Positions 50,469-59,307 of a stretch of 64,000 nt of DNA are shown one piece after another. Source of the DNA: Nocardia mikamii NBRC 108933 (lineage in GTDB: Bacteria > Actinomycetota > Actinomycetes > Mycobacteriales > Mycobacteriaceae). A program made the position numbers and the translations under genes. The notes below the pieces were generated by a model. That model had not been told where the DNA came from. It worked only from the letters and a program-made list of their open reading frames with translations, and searched no databases. Location: positions 1 through 64,000 of the forward strand of contig NZ_BDCM01000013.1 in the NCBI RefSeq assembly GCF_001613505.1, given 5' to 3'. Numbering within the stretch: the first letter of the stretch is position 1; each line of letters starts with the position of its first letter.

Positions 50469-51131
50469 ATGTCACCTCGCCGTTCCGCCGCGGACGCCGC
50501 GCACACCCGGGAGCGCATCATCTCGGTCGCGGTCGAACAGGCCTCGCTGATCGGCGTGGAGGGGGTGACCATCGGATCGCTCGCCGAGAGTCTGGATATG
50601 AGCAAGGCCGGGGTCGTGGGGCCCTTCGGATCGCGGGAACAGTTGCAACTGAGCGCGGTGGAGCAGGCCGGGAAGATCTTTCGAGCGGCGGTGATCACCC
50701 CGCTGGACGGGTTACCGCCGGGCACCGAACGGCTGACCCGCCTGATCGACAACTGGATCGGCTATCTGGCCGAATGCCCGTTTCCGGGAGGCTGTTTCGT
50801 CACCGCGGCATCCACCGAACTCGACGGCCGGCCCGGAGTGCTGCGCGAGCGTCTGCGCGCGTACGTGACAAGCGCCCGCGCAGCGCTGGAATCCGAAATC
50901 CTTGCGTACCAGGCGGAATCGGATGGGCCTCATCGTCCGGCCGACGAGCTGGTCACCACCGTCATCGGAATCACGATGGCGGTCAACCAGGAAATACAAC
51001 TGCTGGAGGATCCCCGCGCCGCCGAACGCGGGAGGGCGGCACTTCGAGCGGCCCTCGGACTGACCGAGCCGACGGAGGCGTCCTCGCCGGGCCGATCTGC
51101 CGGCCGGACGCAACGTCGGCCCGGAACGTAA
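50469..51131 (+). CDS. TetR-family regulator
   Basis: 220 residues. The helix-turn-helix is RIISVAVEQASLIGVEGVTI and GSLAESLDMSKAGVVGPFGS, an uncommon recognition helix with FG replacing the usual YFxSK. The ligand domain has WIGYLAECPFPGGCFVTAAS, typical of the TetR_C group seen with hydrolase or DinB genes. The start is ten bases after the tandem operators. Probably autorepressing. Confidence 0.88.
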   Translation: MSPRRSAADAAHTRERIISVAVEQASLIGVEGVTIGSLAESLDMSKAGVVGPFGSREQLQLSAVEQAGKIFRAAVITPLDGLPPGTERLTRLIDNWIGYLAECPFPGGCFVTAASTELDGRPGVLRERLRAYVTSARAALESEILAYQAESDGPHRPADELVTTVIGITMAVNQEIQLLEDPRAAERGRAALRAALGLTEPTEASSPGRSAGRTQRRPGT

Positions 51132-51436
51132 TCCGCACCCCTCAGCTGGACATATCCGACCGGGAAGCTGGGACGTACCCGACCGGGAGCGGCCCCGCCC
51201 GAATGACCGACGGCGCCGTCGAATACGACGATCACACGCTCGGGGTCGACCTCGAGCGGTCTGCGGGACGCGAACCCCATGACCCGCGATCACGGCTGTC
51301 GAGCCCCGGCGCCGGTCGCGGCCGGACTGCCGGCCCGTCGGCGTCCTTCGCCACGCGCGGGTAAACGACCGGCCGGCGAGTCCGCTGCAGGCCCAACCCC
51401 TTCGCGTCGGAAACGATCCGGCGCGGAATCGGGCCT
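51132..51436. other. intergenic region after tetR, before argR stop
   Basis: 305 bases between convergent genes. No recognisable gene or strong hairpin. The repeated element CCGACCGGGA occurs twice near 51157-51190. Nothing else is seen. Confidence 0.4.
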
Positions 51437-51973
51437 CTACGCCAGGCGTTCGATCTTCGCGGCCAGTTCCGCACCCGTCATGGGTTCGCGGGCGATCACC
51501 GCGATGGTGTCGTCGCCCGCGATGGTGCCGACCACTTCGGGCAGGGCCGCGCGGTCGAGCGCGCTGGCCAGGAAATGCGCGGCGCCCGGCGGCGTGCGCA
51601 GGACCGCGAGGTTACCGCTGTGATCGGTGGAGACCAGCAGGTCGCCGAGCAGTTTCGAGAGCCGGGTCGTACCACCGGTGACACCACGCACGGGACTGCC
51701 GTCCTCGGGGACGACGTAGATTCCGGCGCCACCGTCGGCCGCGCGCAGCTTCACCGCGCCGAGCTCGTCCAGATCGCGCGACAGCGTGGCCTGGGTGGTT
51801 TCGATGCCCTCGTCGGCGAGCAGGGCCGCCAACTCGGTCTGGCTGCGAACCGCGTTGGCGGACAACAGTTCCACGATGCGCTGCTGGCGCCCGGCGCGGG
51901 TGCGCGCGATGGCCGGGCCGGTGCGCGGACCCTCCGATCCGGCGCCCGACCCGTTCGCTCTCGCCGTGCTCAC
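51437..51973 (-). CDS. argR: arginine repressor
   Basis: 178 residues. The winged helix includes IVELLSANAVRSQTELAALL and TTQATLSRDLDELGAVKL; the C-terminal arginine-binding domain has GTIAGDDTIAVIAREP. The GTG overlaps the argF stop (GTGA). It should form arginine-bound hexamers that bind the ARG boxes at 46009-46039 and 57433-57463, and so autoregulates the operon it ends. Confidence 0.95.
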   Translation of the reverse strand: MSTARANGSGAGSEGPRTGPAIARTRAGRQQRIVELLSANAVRSQTELAALLADEGIETTQATLSRDLDELGAVKLRAADGGAGIYVVPEDGSPVRGVTGGTTRLSKLLGDLLVSTDHSGNLAVLRTPPGAAHFLASALDRAALPEVVGTIAGDDTIAVIAREPMTGAELAAKIERLA

Positions 51974-52914
51974 GCCGCACCGCCCGATCGTCGCTCCAGC
52001 AACCACACCAGCAGCGCCTTCTGCGCGTGCAGCCGATTCTCGGCCTCGTCCCACACCACACTGTGCGGACCGTCGAGCACCTCGTCGGTGATCTCCTCGC
52101 CGCGATGCGCCGGAAGACAATGCAGCACAACAACATCCGAGGCGGCGTGGGCGAGCAGCTCGGTGTTCAGCTGGAACGGGCGGAACGGGCCGACCCGGTC
52201 GAGGCCGTCGTTCTCCTGCCCCATCGAGGTCCAGGTATCGGTGACCAGGGCATCGGCGCCGGTGGCCGCCGCGACGGGATCGTCGGTCAGGGTGATCGTG
52301 GCGCCGGTTTCGGCGGCCCGCTTGCGTGCGGCCTCGAGCACCCAGTCGTAGGGCTGGAAACCCTCCGGCGCGGCGATGGTGACGTCCAGCCCGGCGGTGA
52401 CGCCGCCCAGCAGCAACGAATGCGCCATATTGTTCGCCCCGTCGCCGAAGTAGGTGAGTTTGCGACCGGCCAGCTCGCCCTTGTGCTCCCGCAAGGTCAG
52501 CAGATCGGCCAGCACCTGGCACGGATGGAATTCGTTGGACAGCGCGTTCACCACCGGAACCGTTGCCGCCGAGGCCATCTCGTCGAGCCGATGCTGCTCG
52601 AAGGTCCGCCAGACGACGGCGTCGACATAGCGCGAGAGCACCCGGCCCGTATCGGCGAGGGTTTCCTCACGGCCCAGCTGGGTGTCGCGGCCGTCGACGA
52701 CCACGGCGTGCCCGCCGAGTTGCGCGATGCCCATCTCGAAGGAGAATCGGGTGCGCGTGGAGTTCTTCTCGAAGATCACGCCCACGCCGCGCGGCCCCTC
52801 CAGCGGCCGCCGGGAAATCGGCGCCGCCTTCAATTCCGCTGCCAGCGCGAGGATTTCGGCCTGTTCAGCGGGCGTGACGTCGTCGTCGCGCAGGAAATGC
52901 CGCACCATGGTCAC
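51970..52914 (-). CDS. argF: ornithine carbamoyltransferase
   Basis: Makes citrulline from ornithine and carbamoyl phosphate. 314 residues with the carbamoyl-phosphate motif STRTRFSFE, HPCQVLADLLTL and HCLPAHRGEEI. Start either GTG at 52914 (overlapping argD by GTGA) or the ATG two codons later. Cytoplasmic trimer. Confidence 0.97.
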   Translation of the reverse strand: MTMVRHFLRDDDVTPAEQAEILALAAELKAAPISRRPLEGPRGVGVIFEKNSTRTRFSFEMGIAQLGGHAVVVDGRDTQLGREETLADTGRVLSRYVDAVVWRTFEQHRLDEMASAATVPVVNALSNEFHPCQVLADLLTLREHKGELAGRKLTYFGDGANNMAHSLLLGGVTAGLDVTIAAPEGFQPYDWVLEAARKRAAETGATITLTDDPVAAATGADALVTDTWTSMGQENDGLDRVGPFRPFQLNTELLAHAASDVVVLHCLPAHRGEEITDEVLDGPHSVVWDEAENRLHAQKALLVWLLERRSGGAA

Positions 52915-54188
52915 TCACTCTCCTGGGAAGCCGCGTCGAGGATGCCGGGCAGGTCGGCGAGGAAGCCCTCCGCTTGTGCCTCGGTCAGGATCAGCGGCGG
53001 GGCCAACCGGATCACATTCGGCTTCGGCGGATTGATCAGATAGCCGGCCGCGCGCGCGGCCGCCTCGACTTTCGCCGAAACATCCTGGGTCAGTTGAATT
53101 CCGATGAGCAACCCCGCGCCGCGCACGTGGTCGATCAGCGGGTGGCCGAGTTCTTCGATGCCGTCGATCAGCGTCTTGCCGACCGATTCGACATGCGCGG
53201 CCAGCCCCTGCTCGTCGATGGTCCGCAGCACCGCCAGCGCCGCGGCGGCGCTGACCGGATTGCCACCGAAGGTGGTGCCATGCAGTCCGGGAGTGAGCAG
53301 CTCCGCCACCGGGCCCTGCGCCAGCACCGCGCCGATGGGCAGGCCGCCACCGAGCCCCTTGGCCAGCGTCATCACATCGGGCACGATGCCCGCGGCGTGA
53401 TGCGCGAAAAACGGTCCGGTGCGACAGATTCCGGTCTGCACCTCGTCGAGGATCAGCAGCGCGCCGTGCTCGGAGGTGATCCGCCGGGCTTCGGCGAGAT
53501 AGTCCAGCGGCGGGACGACCACGCCGCTCTCCCCCATGATCGGCTCGAGGAAGACCGCGGCGGTGTCGGAATCCACCGCGGCGGCCAGCGCCGCGGCGTC
53601 GCCGTAGGGCACGTGCACGACACCGGGCGGCATCGGTTCGAACGGCGCCCGCTTCGACGGCTGCCCGGTCAGCGCGAGCGCGCCCATGGTGCGGCCGTGG
53701 AAGGCCTCGTCGCACGCGACGATCTTGGGCCGTCCGGTGAGCCGCGCGATCTTGAACGCCGCCTCGTTGGCCTCGGTGCCCGAATTGCAGAAGAACGCCC
53801 GGCCGTGTCCGATGCGGCCCGATCGGGGGCCCTCCGTGGTTACGCCGGCTGCCTCCTCCGGGCCCTGACCGAACGGGCCGTTGCCGTCGCCGAAATGCGC
53901 GAGCAACTTCTCGGCCAGTTCCAGAACCGGTTCGCTGACATACAGATTCGAGACGTGGCCGAGGGTGCCGAGTTGCTGGGTGACGGCCTCCAGAATCGCC
54001 GGATGGGCGTGCCCCAGGCTGTTGACCGCGATACCACCGAGGAAGTCGACGTAGCGGTTGCCCTCGGCGTCGTACACGACCGCGCCCGAGCCGCGCACCA
54101 GCGCCACCTTCGGGGTGCCGTAGTTGTTCATCAGCGCGGACGACCACCGCTGCTGCAATTGCTCCGTGCTCGTGACGTTGTCGCTCAT
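52911..54188 (-). CDS. argD: acetylornithine aminotransferase
   Basis: PLP class III aminotransferase of 425 residues. The PLP lysine is in LAKGLGGGLPIGA, and FFCNSGTEANEAAFK and LDEVQTGICRTG are family motifs. It carries an insert of about 25 residues (after HFGDGNGPFG) before FFCNSG that I do not recall in other ArgD proteins. The ATG at 54188 overlaps the argB stop; the open frame runs further upstream but is not coding. Confidence 0.96.
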   Translation of the reverse strand: MSDNVTSTEQLQQRWSSALMNNYGTPKVALVRGSGAVVYDAEGNRYVDFLGGIAVNSLGHAHPAILEAVTQQLGTLGHVSNLYVSEPVLELAEKLLAHFGDGNGPFGQGPEEAAGVTTEGPRSGRIGHGRAFFCNSGTEANEAAFKIARLTGRPKIVACDEAFHGRTMGALALTGQPSKRAPFEPMPPGVVHVPYGDAAALAAAVDSDTAAVFLEPIMGESGVVVPPLDYLAEARRITSEHGALLILDEVQTGICRTGPFFAHHAAGIVPDVMTLAKGLGGGLPIGAVLAQGPVAELLTPGLHGTTFGGNPVSAAAALAVLRTIDEQGLAAHVESVGKTLIDGIEELGHPLIDHVRGAGLLIGIQLTQDVSAKVEAAARAAGYLINPPKPNVIRLAPPLILTEAQAEGFLADLPGILDAASQESE

Positions 54189-55120
54189 GAGTGTGTCGTT
54201 CCTGCCGTCTCGGGTGGGGTCACCATCGTTCCGATACCTTCCCCGGTGAACAGTTCCAGCAGTACCGCATGCGGCACCCGGCCGTCGATCACGTGCGCGG
54301 TCGGGACACCGGCCTGGACGGCGCGCAGGCAGGCCTCCATCTTCGGCACCATGCCCGCGTCCAGGCTCGGCAGCAGGGCGGCCAGGGCGCCGGTGTCGAT
54401 ATGGGTGGTCAGCGACGAGCGGTCGGGCCAATTCGTGTACAGGCCTTCGACATCGGTGAGCACCACGAGTTTCTCCGCGCCGATGCCCTGGGCCAGCGCC
54501 GCCGCGGCGGTATCGGCGTTGATGTTGTGCACCACGCCGTCGGCGTCGGGCGCGATGGTCGACACCACCGGAATGCGCCCGGCGCGAACAAGATCCAGCA
54601 CCGCGTCCGGATTGACCGCGGTGACGTCGCCGACCAGGCCGATATCGGTCTGCTCGCCGTCGACGGTGACGGTGCGGCGAGTGGCGGTGAACAGCCGCGC
54701 GTCCTCACCGGAGATACCGACGGCGTACGGGCCGTGCGCGTTGATCAGCCCGACCAGTTCGCGGCCGACCTGACCGAACAGCACCATCCGCACCACATCC
54801 ATCACCTCGGGAGTGGTGACGCGGAAACCGCCGCGGAATTCGCCCTGCAACCCCAGCTTCTTCAGCATGGCGCTGATCTGCGGGCCGCCCCCGTGCACCA
54901 CCACCGGATGCACACCGACGGTGCGCAGGAACGCCATATCGGCGGCGAAAGCGTGTTTGAGGGTGTCGTCGATCATGGCGTTGCCGCCGTATTTGACGAC
55001 CACGATCTTGTCGCGGAACTTCTGCAGCCACGGCAACGCACCCGCCAGGACGTGCGCCTTGTCCAGTGCCGACAGATCCTGAGTGGTCACCGGCACCTCC
55101 GGTGTCGCTTCGGTGGTCAT
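54185..55120 (-). CDS. argB: acetylglutamate kinase
   Basis: Phosphorylates N-acetylglutamate, the usual feedback point of the pathway. 311 residues with VVVKYGGNAMID, HPVVVHGGGPQIS and NINADTAAAALA. The ATG at 55120 overlaps the argJ stop (ATGA). Amino acid kinase fold, cytoplasmic. Confidence 0.97.
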   Translation of the reverse strand: MTTEATPEVPVTTQDLSALDKAHVLAGALPWLQKFRDKIVVVKYGGNAMIDDTLKHAFAADMAFLRTVGVHPVVVHGGGPQISAMLKKLGLQGEFRGGFRVTTPEVMDVVRMVLFGQVGRELVGLINAHGPYAVGISGEDARLFTATRRTVTVDGEQTDIGLVGDVTAVNPDAVLDLVRAGRIPVVSTIAPDADGVVHNINADTAAAALAQGIGAEKLVVLTDVEGLYTNWPDRSSLTTHIDTGALAALLPSLDAGMVPKMEACLRAVQAGVPTAHVIDGRVPHAVLLELFTGEGIGTMVTPPETAGTTHS

Positions 55121-56334
55121 GAGCTGTAGGCCGAATTCTCTTCGACGTAGCCGTGCGAGAGGTCGGTGGTGCGCACGGTGGCGGTGCCCTCGCCGAGCCC
55201 CAGTTCCACCAGCACCGCGATATCGGGCCCGGACAGATCCACCCCACGCGCGCCGGGAGCGCCGGTTCCGTTGACGCACACCGGATTTCCGTTGAACGAC
55301 ACGGTGACCCGATCGGGATCCAATTCGATGGGGGCGATGCCCACCGCGGCCAGCACCCGGCCCCAGTTCGGGTCGGAACCGAAGAATGCGGTCTTGACCA
55401 GCGAATCACGGGCGACCGCGCGGGCGGCGATCAGCGCCTCGTCCTCGCTCACCGCCCCGGTGACGGTGATCTCGACGCGCTTGGTGACGCCTTCGGCGTC
55501 GGCCATCAGCTGCGCGGCGAGGTCGTCGCAGACCGCCAGCACCGCGGCGTCGAGTTCCTCCTGGCTCGGGGCGACGCCGCTGGCGCCGTTGGCCAGCAGC
55601 AACACGGTGTCGTTTGTCGAGCAGGAACCGTCGACGTCGAGCCGGTCGAAGGTCAGCCGGGTCGCGTTGCGCAGCGCCGTGTCCAGCTGTTGCGGGGTGG
55701 CGGCGGCGTCGGTGGTGACCACCACGAGCATGGTGGCCAGCGACGGGGCGAGCATGCCCGCTCCCTTGGCCATCGCGCCGACGTTCCATTTGTCGGCGTG
55801 GTGGAACGCGGCCTGTTTGGGCACGGTGTCGGTGGTCATGATGGCATGCGCGGCATCGGTGCCGCCGGACAGGCCGCCCGCCATCTCGTGCACGATCTCG
55901 GTCACACCGGGCAGCAGCTTGTCCATCGGCAGCCGGTCGCCGATCAAACCGGTCGAGCAGACCGCGATTTCGCCCGCACCGGTCTCGGTTCCCCAGTTGC
56001 TCAACGCTTTCGCCAATTCCTCGGCCGTCGCATGAGTGTCCTGGAATCCGCCCGGCCCGGTGCAGGCGTTGGCGCCGCCGGAATTGAGGATCACCGCGCG
56101 CAGACGGCCGCTGGTGAGCACCTGCTGCGACCACAGCACCGGTGCGGCCTTCACCTTGTTGCGGGTGAACACACCCGCCGCGGCATAGTCGGGCCCCTCG
56201 TTGAAAACCAGTGCCAGATCGAGCTTTCCGCTGGCCTTGATGCCGGCTGCGATGCCGGCGGCCCGGTATCCGAGCGGTGCGGTCACACCCTGGGTGCGGA
56301 CCAGTTTGCCGCCGGCGATATCGGTGTCGGTCAC
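55117..56334 (-). CDS. argJ: glutamate N-acetyltransferase/ornithine acetyltransferase
   Basis: Recycles the acetyl group from acetylornithine to glutamate. 405 residues; the self-cleavage site is AKGAGMLAPSLATMLVVV, where cleavage before the Thr makes the N-terminal nucleophile. SGGANACTGPGG is also typical. The GTG overlaps the argC stop (GTGA). With ArgJ the pathway is the cyclic form. Confidence 0.97.
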   Translation of the reverse strand: MTDTDIAGGKLVRTQGVTAPLGYRAAGIAAGIKASGKLDLALVFNEGPDYAAAGVFTRNKVKAAPVLWSQQVLTSGRLRAVILNSGGANACTGPGGFQDTHATAEELAKALSNWGTETGAGEIAVCSTGLIGDRLPMDKLLPGVTEIVHEMAGGLSGGTDAAHAIMTTDTVPKQAAFHHADKWNVGAMAKGAGMLAPSLATMLVVVTTDAAATPQQLDTALRNATRLTFDRLDVDGSCSTNDTVLLLANGASGVAPSQEELDAAVLAVCDDLAAQLMADAEGVTKRVEITVTGAVSEDEALIAARAVARDSLVKTAFFGSDPNWGRVLAAVGIAPIELDPDRVTVSFNGNPVCVNGTGAPGARGVDLSGPDIAVLVELGLGEGTATVRTTDLSHGYVEENSAYSS

Positions 56335-57428
56335 GGTGCCACTCCTACGGTGGAAAGTCCGGCGGTCTCGTCGAGACCGAGAGCGAGATTCATCGATTGC
56401 ACCGCGGCGCCCGCGGTGCCCTTGGTGAGATTGTCGATCGCGCCGATCACCACCAGCGTGCGAGCGGCGGTGTCGACGGCGACCTGCAGGGTGATGGCGT
56501 TGGAGCCGACCACCGAACCCGTCTGCGGCAGTACGCCTTCGGGCAGCAGGTGAATGAACGGTTCGTCGCCGTAGGCCTTGTCGTAGACCGCGCGGACGGC
56601 GGCCGGATCGGCCACCGCACCCGCGGCGTCGGGGCGCAGGCGCGCGGTGCAGGTGGCCAGGATGCCACGCGGCATCGGGGCCAGCACCGGCGTGAAAGAG
56701 ACTGTGACGGCGCCGATCTCGGCGCCGGTGGCCGCGGCCGCGGCCTTCAGGTTCTGCGCGATCTCGGGGGTGTGCCGGTGCGCCCCGGCGATGTTGTACG
56801 CGCGGACCGAGCCCATCACCTCCGAACCCAGCAAACCCACATCGAGTTTGCGGCCCGCGCCCGAGGTGCCGCTCACCGCGACCACGGTCACATCCGGTTC
56901 GACGATGCTCGCGCCGACCGCCGGGGCCAGGGCCAGACTCGACACCGTCGGATAGCAGCCCGGGACCGCGATGCGGGTGGCCCCGCGCAGCTGTTCCCGC
57001 GCGCCGGGCAGTTCCGGCAGACCGTAGGGCCAGCTGCCGGCATGCGGGGACCCGTAGTAGGTCTCCCAGTCCTCCGGATCGGTGAGCCGGAAGTCGGCGC
57101 CGCAGTCGATGATCACCGTGGACTCCGGCAACTGCTGCGCGATGGCCGCGGACTGTCCGTGCGGCAGCCCGAGGAACACCACGTCGTGCCCGGCCAGCAC
57201 CTCCGCGGTGGTCGCCTCGAGCACCCGATCGGCCAGCGGCAGCAGATGCGGCTGCGACTGCGCCAGCTTGGTGCCGGCATTGGATCCCGCGGTCAGCGCC
57301 CCGATCTCGAGGCGCCCGGCTCGGTACTCCGGATGCCCCAGCAGCACACGCAGGACCTCACCGCCCGCGTATCCGCTCGCACCAGCTACCGCGACCCGCA
57401 CCACGGGCCCACTCGAGGTATCCGCCAT
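56331..57428 (-). CDS. argC: N-acetyl-gamma-glutamyl-phosphate reductase
   Basis: NADPH-dependent reductase of 365 residues. The nucleotide motif is VAVAGASGYAGGEVLR, the catalytic cysteine is in AVPGCYPTVSSLALAP, and the general-base region contains HRHTPEI. The ATG at 57428 is immediately downstream of the ARG box, so the transcript may be leaderless. First gene of argCJBDFR, in which every gene overlaps the next by four bases. Confidence 0.97.
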   Translation of the reverse strand: MADTSSGPVVRVAVAGASGYAGGEVLRVLLGHPEYRAGRLEIGALTAGSNAGTKLAQSQPHLLPLADRVLEATTAEVLAGHDVVFLGLPHGQSAAIAQQLPESTVIIDCGADFRLTDPEDWETYYGSPHAGSWPYGLPELPGAREQLRGATRIAVPGCYPTVSSLALAPAVGASIVEPDVTVVAVSGTSGAGRKLDVGLLGSEVMGSVRAYNIAGAHRHTPEIAQNLKAAAAATGAEIGAVTVSFTPVLAPMPRGILATCTARLRPDAAGAVADPAAVRAVYDKAYGDEPFIHLLPEGVLPQTGSVVGSNAITLQVAVDTAARTLVVIGAIDNLTKGTAGAAVQSMNLALGLDETAGLSTVGVAP

Positions 57429-57432
57429 GTGA

Positions 57433-57463
57433 TGATTATGCACGATCATGCAAGCTCATTCAC
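57433..57463 (-). promoter_or_regulatory. ArgR box and promoter of argC
   Basis: Plus-strand TGATTATGCACGATCATGCA followed by CATTCA matches the argG site (46009-46039) at about 26 of 31 positions. On the minus strand it includes a -10-like CATAAT only a few bases before the argC ATG. It contains the inner palindrome TGCAnGATCnTGCA-like core expected for ArgR half-sites. Confidence 0.82.
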
Positions 57464-57725
57464 GGGCGGGGGGCGTCCACGCCGCCAGTGCCGCTTTCGC
57501 CGCACCGTAGGAGGTCGCGGCGTACTCGGCGCCGGTGGACCCGATAGTGACGATCGAGCCGCCGGGCCGTCCCGAATCGGTGTTGCCACCCGCCATGTTG
57601 ACCACCAGGTCGAGGTCCGGCCCCAATTCCTGCGCCATTCCCGCCACCGCCCGCGCGGAGCAGGCCGGGCTGGTGGAACGATCACCATCGTCGGTGTCGC
57701 ACCGGGCGGTCGCGGTCCGGCTCAC
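57456..57725 (-). pseudogene. short-chain dehydrogenase remnant
   Basis: The frame encodes LDLVVNMAGGNTDSG, GGSIVTIGSTGAEYAA and SYGAAKAALAAW, the middle of an SDR (NNAG-like strand, active-site Ser and YxxxK as YGAAK). The N-terminal Rossmann half and the C-terminus are missing, and the frame runs into the argC promoter. It overlaps the MarR remnant head-on. Decayed. Confidence 0.65.
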
Positions 57726-57879
57726 CGAAGCCGGTCACAGGATGATCGAAGCCACCGTGCGTCAGCTCCTCGAGCACGAGGCCGACCTCGTCAGCGCGCT
57801 CTCCCCCGCCGAGCGAGCGACCCTGACCGGCCTTCTCGGCGGTCTGGAACAGGCGCTCGTCACGCCGCGCGACACGTGA
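57655..57879 (+). pseudogene. MarR-family regulator remnant
   Basis: The frame gives AEQAGLVERSPSSVSHRAVA, VRLTEAGHRMIEATVRQLL and ALSPAERATLTGLLGGLEQAL, the wing and C-terminal dimer helices of a MarR protein. The N-terminal half with the helix-turn-helix is absent. The upstream part of the open frame is antisense to the SDR remnant. Probably left by deletion between a divergent MarR/SDR pair. Confidence 0.65.
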
Positions 57880-58088
57880 CCAGGCGCGGTCACCGGCGGG
57901 CGCGCCCGAAAAATAGAGTGGCCCCGCGCTGTTCGAGTTGTTAATCTTCCGCGGTCCGACCTGATCACGCGAGGGGGTGAGTCCCATTTTCACGGCATTC
58001 CTTGGGCGCTCCCCGTTCTCACGATCGGACGTTTGACGCACGTCGTCATCGGGAGTGCTCGTCCGAGCGATCCCGAGAGGGGACGACA

Positions 58089-58841
58089 ATGCATTCTTCC
58101 GAACTCATGGTGACGCGCATCGCGGACCGGCAGTGGCATGCGCTGACCGGCGACCGCGTGGTCGGTCGTGGCGAAGCATCGCCGCGGCCCGATGGGCGAC
58201 TGTTTCTCAGCATCGACTCCTGGCAGGCCGACGCCTTCGATCGGCTCGCCACCGCCATGCTGGCCGACCTGCCCACACCGCTCTACACGGTGGTCGACGA
58301 GACCGACCTGGAGCTGAGCGCGCAATGGCGCCGGGCGGGTCTCGTGACCCGGCGGCGCGAATGGGAATACCGGGTTCCCACCGATCCGGCGATCACGGGA
58401 CTCGATTCGGCACCGCCGCCGGGTATCGATATCCTGAATTTCGGTGCGGCCGAGGCGCATTCACTGCGCGAACTGGACCGCACCATACGCGCCGAAGTCG
58501 AGGCCGCCGCCGGTTGGCAGACCATGCCGGCCGAGGTGATCTCCCCACCGATCGACCCCGCGAACTACGTGGTGGCGGCCCAGGCCGGCCGCTACGCGGG
58601 GCTGTGCCGGGTGACGCAACCGACGCGGCTACCGCGCATCGGCCTGATCGCGGTTCGCGCCGAGTCGCACCGGCGCGGCATCGCTCGCGCCCTGCTGGGG
58701 CGGGCGCTGGGCTCACTGCACCGCGCCGGAAAGGCTTGGGCGTCGGCCGAAATCGACGAATCCAACGCGGCGGCGACCGCCCTGTTCGAAGGCATCGGCG
58801 CCGAGCGGTCGAACAGCGCCCTGGAGTTGGTGTGGCGATGA
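58089..58841 (+). CDS. GNAT-family N-acetyltransferase
   Basis: 250 residues. The acetyl-CoA site is IAVRAESHRRGIARALLGRALG (R/QxxGxG/A as RRGIA) and SNAAATALFEGIGAERS is the C-terminal GNAT motif. GAGAGGGG precedes the ATG at 58089. Its stop overlaps the start of the IF-1 gene (ATGA), so the two are co-translated. Acceptor unknown; coupling to a translation factor hints at a ribosome- or protein-directed acetyltransferase, but that is speculative. Confidence 0.87.
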   Translation: MHSSELMVTRIADRQWHALTGDRVVGRGEASPRPDGRLFLSIDSWQADAFDRLATAMLADLPTPLYTVVDETDLELSAQWRRAGLVTRRREWEYRVPTDPAITGLDSAPPPGIDILNFGAAEAHSLRELDRTIRAEVEAAAGWQTMPAEVISPPIDPANYVVAAQAGRYAGLCRVTQPTRLPRIGLIAVRAESHRRGIARALLGRALGSLHRAGKAWASAEIDESNAAATALFEGIGAERSNSALELVWR

Positions 58842-59056
58842 AGAAGGGAGCGATCGAAGTTCAGGGGCACGTCGTGGAATGCCTGCGCAATGCGACATTC
58901 ACGGTGGAGCTGCCCAACGGGCACAAAGTCCTCGCCCACCTGTCCGGCAAGGTCCGGATGAACTACATCAAGATCCTCCCGGACGACCGAGTCCTGGTCG
59001 AGCTCAGTCCCTACGACTTGACCAGGGGCCGAATCCTGTTCCGCTATCGGAGTTAG
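58838..59056 (+). CDS. infA: translation initiation factor IF-1 paralogue
   Basis: 72-residue OB-fold protein: GAIEVQGHVVECLRNATFTV, LPNGHKVLAHLSGKVRMNYI and DRVLVELSPYDLTRGRI are clear IF-1 signatures. The housekeeping actinobacterial IF-1 gene lies with rpmJ, rpsM and rpsK; none of these are here, and the sequence differs (MKKGAIE instead of MAKKDGAIE, a Cys at 15), so this is probably a second copy. Coupled to the GNAT gene and followed by a terminator. Confidence 0.92.
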   Translation: MKKGAIEVQGHVVECLRNATFTVELPNGHKVLAHLSGKVRMNYIKILPDDRVLVELSPYDLTRGRILFRYRS

Positions 59057-59057
59057 C

Positions 59058-59112
59058 GCCCTGGCAGGGCAAGGTAAGTCGACGATCTGCGCACCCGTTT
59101 CCGTGTGCGCAG
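59058..59112 (+). terminator. terminator hairpins after infA
   Basis: GCCCT-GGC-AGGGC (59058-59070) directly follows the stop, and CTGCGCAC (59087-59094) pairs perfectly with GTGCGCAG (59105-59112). Confidence 0.6.
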
Positions 59113-59307
59113 GTTCGCCACCTACTCGGCCGAACCTTTCGTGCAACCTCCGCGGTGATGCGCGAAAACGGCGTGTTTCGCAGAGGTTTGCACGACTGGT
59201 TCAGCATCGCTGCGGCGGTATTCGGTCTGCCCGTGTCTACTACCGGGTCCAGCCGATCGGTGCCCCCACATCGGATGGCCACATCTCCCCCGGAACCCAG
59301 TTCCGCT

